This document shows positions 3,405-6,872 of a stretch of DNA of 6,872 nt, in pieces. A program made the position numbers and the translations under genes. Source of the stretch: an uncultured Alphaproteobacteria bacterium (GTDB lineage: Bacteria; Pseudomonadota; Alphaproteobacteria; UBA9655); contig CALBSK010000060.1 of the NCBI GenBank assembly GCA_937967795.1, positions 1 to 6,872 of the forward strand, written 5' to 3'. Within the stretch, counting starts at the first letter, position 1; every line of letters begins with the position of its first letter. The notes beneath the pieces are model-generated. The model ran no database searches. It was given only the letters and a program-made list of their open reading frames with translations, and had not been told where the DNA came from.

Positions 3405-5636
3405 ATGAATCATAGGCATCTTAGAAATAAGCTTTTAAGAAAGATCTTAAGTATTCTTTCTCTTCTTACCCTAAACTCTGCAATAGCGGAAGCAAAAATT
3501 CCGCTTTCCCACGGGAAAGAAAAACAACATGTTACAAAGCATTCGAATGTCGGTGTAAGGAAAAATGCACCTCCCAGGAAAGGATCTCACCTCAATGCTA
3601 CCAGAGGAAGAGCGGCTCAACGTTCCGCTGGATCCCCTAAAGGGAAGGCCCAAGCGATCAGAGGAAAAAATGCTCAACATTCCGCTGGATCACCCAGAGG
3701 AAAGGCCCAAGCGACCAGAGGAAAAAATGCTCAACGTTCCGCTGGATCACCCAGAGGGAAGGCTCAAGCGACCAGAGGAAAAAATGCTCAACATGCTAAA
3801 GTGTCAGCGATAAAAAATCCCAATTCCGCTGCAAAAGATTCAGCACTTAAGGCAGCACAGCAAAGAGCTATAAAAGAAGAAGCGAACCGTAAAGCCGCAG
3901 AAGCTGAGCGCCTGAAGAGAGAACGTGCTGCAGTCACTCGCCGGGACGCAGAAGAACGCCGCATTCGGGATGAAGCAGCGCGTGTTGAAAGAGAACGCGC
4001 TGAAGCCGCCCGTCGTGAAGAAGAACACCGTCGAGAAGAAACTGTACGGCATGAGGCTGAAGAACGTCATGCTCGAGAAGAAGCAGCGCGTGTTGAAAGA
4101 GAACGCGCTGAAGCAGCCCGTCGAGAAGAAACTGTACGGCGTGAGGCTGAAGAACGTCATGCTCGAGAAGAAGCAGTGCGTCTTGAAAGAGAACGCGCTG
4201 AAACCGCTCGTCGTGAAGAAACCACTCGTCGTGAAGAAGCCACTCGCCGGGAAGCAGAAGAACGCCGCATTCGGGATGAAGCAGCGCGTGTTGAAAGAGA
4301 ACGCGTTGAAAGAGCACACCTCGATACCTTTTGGCACGCATTTTCTGCCTCTAAATTTAAGATTACTAAAGAAAATATAGGTCATAAAATCCGTGAAAAA
4401 AACACCGAGCTTGCAGCAGAAGAAAAGAAAAAAAACAAGGATAAGAACCCTGTTATTATTGCAAAACTTAACGCTCAAATAGGGCAATTAAAACGTTTAC
4501 AAAACGAAACCTTTGAGCGGGGTCAGAGCCCAGCATTCCTATGTAGTATATATGAAAGGACAGACAATGAGCTGACCGCAGCTAAAGCATCTCCCCCACG
4601 AAGCTCTTCTGGAAGAACCACACCCTCTGTTATATCCTCTTCTTCTACCGGTGGAACAGCTACAAGTGGGACAGGGACTAGAACGCCTTCCATTTCATCA
4701 GCTACCGCTCCGACGGCGGGTGTCTCAGAAACATATAAAGACATTATTACTAATTCAGGATATGGTATTAATGCCGTCATTGAGACGCTTCGCGAGATGG
4801 TTAAAAATGAGAAAAAAACCGTTGAGGTCTTATTACGAGAACATTCGACCTCTATAGAGTTTGGAAAGCTTTATGATGACTTAGGCGACCATGGGCGGCT
4901 TTGGCTTAGCCGAGAAGTTGAGAAGAAAAGTTCAGCTTCTACATCAAGCTCGAGGACATCCTCTGCTCCTAAGGTTGAGGAAAAAAAGACTCCTATTCCC
5001 TCCTCTTCTCCCCCTGTACCCTTTAATAATGATCTTACAGAACAAAACAGGAGAAAAATCACGGTAAACTTCAATGGAAAAAATATAGATCTTCTTGAAT
5101 ATACAACACTTGCTAATGGTGATTGTGGTCTTTCAGCCATTGGCATCTCTCGTGAAAATGCCTTAGCTCTCGTCAACGATCCCCAAGCTCTAAGCAAGCT
5201 TCCTTCCCATCCAGATGCTAACGCTTCCTATCTTCTACCAGAGGCACAAGCTAATTTAGCTATCCCTGAGGAATCTCTTAGCCCTGGGACTTTAACTATT
5301 GCAGGATACCTCCATAATCCGCCTTATAATATCCACGTATGGCAACAGAATGCGACAAGCGGTGACTACGAGAGAGTAAATGGAAATCCAATCATTTGGA
5401 AGAAACCAGGTGCGCCCAATAAGCACGTGTTATTTGATGCAGTGGGCCATTTTTCGATCGTTGTGCCTCAAGATGATTTCGAGGCGCGTACCAAAGCTAG
5501 AAAAAAGGAAGATAAATTGCCAGCCGTAAAGAAGGCCATTGAAGAATATTGGGATGCGAACGACGGGTCAGCAGCTAAGAAGTTGAAGAAGAAGATGATG
5601 AAAAGTAGCATGAAAGGGCTGTTTGAAGAAGACTGA
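3405..5636 (+). CDS. Exported multidomain protein with C-terminal OTU-like cysteine protease (putative deubiquitinase effector)
   Basis: A 743-residue protein starting at an ATG preceded by TAGGT. In order: a Sec-type signal peptide (basic 4-13, hydrophobic 14-28, cut near Ala28 or Ala30); a basic region with three full and one partial 19-residue repeats (67-130, unit RGKNAQHSAGSPRGKAQAT); a long helix of almost only Arg, Glu and Ala (about 142-306) made of 30- and 36-residue repeats; a Lys-rich helical part (311-394); a Ser/Thr linker (396-439); a helical segment (441-507); a Ser/Pro linker; and an OTU-like domain (about 550-692). OTU evidence is NGDCGLSA with candidate nucleophile Cys574, and VGHFSIVV with candidate His682. 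OTU proteases cut ubiquitin or ubiquitin-like chains, and intracellular bacteria deliver them into hosts. Two departures from the usual motif are Asn571 in place of the first Asp of D-G-x-C, and Ser684 where Asn or Asp commonly follows the His. Activity is therefore unproven. The tail is Lys-rich. It is transcribed alone. Confidence 0.88.
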   Translation: MNHRHLRNKLLRKILSILSLLTLNSAIAEAKIPLSHGKEKQHVTKHSNVGVRKNAPPRKGSHLNATRGRAAQRSAGSPKGKAQAIRGKNAQHSAGSPRGKAQATRGKNAQRSAGSPRGKAQATRGKNAQHAKVSAIKNPNSAAKDSALKAAQQRAIKEEANRKAAEAERLKRERAAVTRRDAEERRIRDEAARVERERAEAARREEEHRREETVRHEAEERHAREEAARVERERAEAARREETVRREAEERHAREEAVRLERERAETARREETTRREEATRREAEERRIRDEAARVERERVERAHLDTFWHAFSASKFKITKENIGHKIREKNTELAAEEKKKNKDKNPVIIAKLNAQIGQLKRLQNETFERGQSPAFLCSIYERTDNELTAAKASPPRSSSGRTTPSVISSSSTGGTATSGTGTRTPSISSATAPTAGVSETYKDIITNSGYGINAVIETLREMVKNEKKTVEVLLREHSTSIEFGKLYDDLGDHGRLWLSREVEKKSSASTSSSRTSSAPKVEEKKTPIPSSSPPVPFNNDLTEQNRRKITVNFNGKNIDLLEYTTLANGDCGLSAIGISRENALALVNDPQALSKLPSHPDANASYLLPEAQANLAIPEESLSPGTLTIAGYLHNPPYNIHVWQQNATSGDYERVNGNPIIWKKPGAPNKHVLFDAVGHFSIVVPQDDFEARTKARKKEDKLPAVKKAIEEYWDANDGSAAKKLKKKMMKSSMKGLFEED
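3603..3794 (+). repeat. In-frame 57-bp tandem repeats (3.3 copies) in the OTU-like gene
   Basis: Full copies lie at 3603-3659, 3660-3716 and 3717-3773, with a partial copy from 3774. The second and third differ at only 3 of 57 positions, while the first is more diverged. The period is 19 codons, so copy-number change would keep the frame. The product is basic and low in complexity (RGKNAQ, SAGSPRGKAQ). Confidence 0.9.
3935..4310 (+). repeat. Internal duplications encoding the Arg/Glu-rich helix
   Basis: Two kinds of repeat are visible. A 90-bp direct repeat (about 4029-4118 and 4119-4208) encodes successive 30-residue units beginning near EAEERHAREEAARVERERAEAARREETVRR. In addition, the 70 bases at 3935-4004 recur at 4241-4310 with only two mismatches, 306 bases (102 codons) apart, so the first and last units of the helix are nearly identical. 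The unit boundaries at the protein level are 181-216, 217-246, 247-282 and 283-303. Confidence 0.88.
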
Positions 5637-5677
5637 GAAATTATTAGTAACTCTTAATATATCTGATCCAGGAGAAC

Positions 5678-5704
5678 AAAAAGATCCTCCGCCAAAGGCG
5701 GAGG
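5678..5704 (-). terminator. Rho-independent terminator of the RTX-type gene
   Basis: A perfect 8-bp GC-rich stem, CCTCCGCC (5686-5693) with GGCGGAGG (5697-5704), encloses a three-base loop. Read leftward it is followed by ATC and then five T residues (complement of 5682-5678). It begins about 30 bases after the TAA of the RTX-type gene. On the plus strand it lies about 50 bases after the OTU-like stop, where it may also help, but no plus-strand T-tract follows the stem. Confidence 0.68.
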
Positions 5705-5735
5705 GAACCGTTCAAATATTTATCATTTTCTATAT

Positions 5736-6821
5736 TTATGCAACTGTAGTCATGTTTACGCCTGCAGCCATTAAGTCCTCGAAGCTTTGGAGGAGTCCAT
5801 TACCCATGCCTGCCAATACCACTTGGCTATCAGGGCCAAAGCTCATTGTTACATCATGACCGTTATCAGCCACAGAGAAAGCAAGGTTTGCATCAAAATC
5901 ATCAGCAAGCCCAGAAGCACCTGCGTCGACCACACCACTAAACTGTAATGTCTCTCCAGCTTCAAAATCCATAATTATATCATGACCCAGGGGAACATGT
6001 GGATCCATGGTGAAGAAGAAGCTATCCGTCCCTCCACCTCCCCAAATAGTGTCGTTCCCTCCCACAACTGTGTTTCCAGCAGCAATATCGGGAGCCACTC
6101 CTAAATCAGGCGATATTGTATCATTTCCCATTCCTCCATGGATACTATCGTTTCCGAGAGCAAAAATATTCCCTGACCCCTGGATGCGCAAAAAAGCTGC
6201 ATCTCCGCCTAAGACATCTCCCCCAGATCCTCCCATAAGAATATCATTTCCCATATAAAAGAGGTTATTATGAGATGTAGCGTCTATAATGAAGTGTAAA
6301 GTATCCCCCATAATGGTATTGGATGTTACAGCTTGTCCCGCATCAATTGTATCATTTCCATAAGTTAATACATTTGAAGAAGAATTGATGAGTATGTTTA
6401 AGCCCGAATCTCCCAAAAGGAAACCTGTTCCCGTAAGTAAATCATTTCCCATTGATATACTGTAATGCTGAGCATTGCCCATACCAAAAAAACTTGCGTC
6501 TCCTATGAGTACTCCTGAAGCGTTTAGTGAATCATTTCCAAGAAAAACCTTAGAGCCCGCGCCATCTCCTGCAGCGCTTAAGAAGCGAGTATCTCCATAT
6601 ATAATGTCCATCCCTCCATTTCCAAAAATCGTATCATTTCCCACTTTAAAGTGGGACGTAACATCTATTAGAGTTATTGAATTTGCATCTCCTGAGATCA
6701 CATCGTCTCCCGATGTTCCCAACAAAAGATTGGATTTTGAGGTTCCAACCTCCGTTAGAGTAGGTCCTGTAAGGAGAGAAAATTCTGCAAGAATTAATGC
6801 ATATTCAGTGAGCGTTGCCAT
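5736..6821 (-). CDS. RTX-type calcium-binding repeat protein, probable type I secretion substrate
   Basis: A 361-residue, Gly/Asp-rich protein without a single cysteine. Residues 35-264 hold calcium-binding RTX-like motifs: GTSGDDVISGDA (35-46), then GND[ST][IL]-type motifs near 61, 95, 125, 155, 191, 223, 232 and 255, most of the early ones followed 10-16 residues later by a GD. Typical RTX repeats are 9-residue GGxGxDxUx units; here most motifs are 30-36 residues apart with hydrophobic inserts, and only a few (GGSGGD, GGMGND, GGGGTD) are compact. Residues 280-361 (HDIIMDFEAGETLQFSG, then DVTMSFGPDSQVVLAG) match the usual C-terminal end of type I-secreted proteins, which has an uncleaved secretion signal; there is no N-terminal signal peptide. 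Such repeats fold into beta-rolls outside the cell on binding Ca2+. No protease, lipase or adhesin domain is seen, so the function is unknown. The start has AAGGGAGA seven bases upstream. No type I exporter gene is in the window. Confidence 0.9.
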   Translation of the reverse strand: MATLTEYALILAEFSLLTGPTLTEVGTSKSNLLLGTSGDDVISGDANSITLIDVTSHFKVGNDTIFGNGGMDIIYGDTRFLSAAGDGAGSKVFLGNDSLNASGVLIGDASFFGMGNAQHYSISMGNDLLTGTGFLLGDSGLNILINSSSNVLTYGNDTIDAGQAVTSNTIMGDTLHFIIDATSHNNLFYMGNDILMGGSGGDVLGGDAAFLRIQGSGNIFALGNDSIHGGMGNDTISPDLGVAPDIAAGNTVVGGNDTIWGGGGTDSFFFTMDPHVPLGHDIIMDFEAGETLQFSGVVDAGASGLADDFDANLAFSVADNGHDVTMSFGPDSQVVLAGMGNGLLQSFEDLMAAGVNMTTVA

Positions 6822-6859
6822 CTTAAATCTCCCTTGTAGAAATATTAATAATAAATCTT

Positions 6860-6865
6860 ATTATA
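6860..6865 (-). promoter_or_regulatory. -10 box of the RTX-type gene promoter (its -35 lies outside the window)
   Basis: Reading leftward, a perfect TATAAT occupies 6865-6860, about 40 bases before the ATG. The matching -35 would fall beyond the right edge at about 6883-6888, so only half of the promoter can be judged. The surrounding DNA is very AT-rich, which raises the chance of a coincidental match. Confidence 0.4.
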
Positions 6866-6872
6866 TTTTATA

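Noticed and set aside
3603..3794. Regular 57-bp repeats as a possible CRISPR array
   Set aside because: The repeats are directly adjacent, without spacers, and lie in frame inside a coding region. There are no cas genes nearby.
3840..4487. Long minus-strand open frame rich in Phe and Ser
   Set aside because: It is the reverse-complement shadow of the Arg/Glu repeat helix. Its repetitive composition mirrors the codons of the plus-strand gene, and it has no ribosome binding site or family resemblance.

Overview
The window looks like an AT-rich accessory stretch from a host-associated, probably intracellular bacterium, most plausibly an alphaproteobacterium of the Holosporales/Paracaedibacter/Odyssella or Rickettsiales type. 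Three things point that way: the C-terminal domain of the ribosome hibernation factor (NVVYRRTDGNIGWISP) has an alphaproteobacterial flavour; the GC-rich palindromic repeats sit beside and inside a DUF559 gene; and two exported proteins carry eukaryote-like ubiquitin-pathway signatures. The assignment is inference; nothing here fixes the species.

Layout, left to right. Bases 1-66 hold a GC-rich end of something leaving the window on the left, closed by a rightward intrinsic terminator. A leftward gene (72-1022) encodes an exported protein with a basic NLS-like patch and an F-box-like segment, behind a good sigma-70-type promoter. Next comes a cluster of palindromic repeats (1109-1156, 1212-1259 inverted, 1594-1634 degenerate) around a leftward DUF559 nuclease-fold gene, whose last codons are the repeat itself. 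A leftward two-gene unit follows: hpf (1972-2544, with its own near-consensus promoter) and a small exported coiled-coil protein (1696-1956). A leftward gene (2663-3151) encodes an exported protein with 27 cysteines, mostly in CC pairs. A 253-bp divergent intergenic region separates it from the only large rightward gene (3405-5636). That gene encodes a 743-residue exported protein with tandem 19-residue repeats, a long Arg/Glu/Ala helix built from internal duplications, two disordered linkers and a C-terminal OTU-like cysteine protease domain. Last is a leftward RTX-type calcium-binding protein (5736-6821) with its own terminator (5678-5704) and a -10 box at the right edge.

How the genes fit together. 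hpf is the only housekeeping gene. Five of the six other genes encode products with export signals, by Sec or, for the RTX protein, probably type I secretion. The F-box-like protein (recruitment to host SCF ubiquitin ligases) and the OTU-like protein (ubiquitin removal) could act on opposite sides of host ubiquitin signalling. They lie about 2.4 kb apart on opposite strands and are not co-transcribed, so a joint function is a hypothesis from domain content. The Cys-rich and RTX proteins are plausible surface or extracellular factors. No gap exceeds 300 bases, and no tRNA, rRNA, CRISPR array or transposase was seen.
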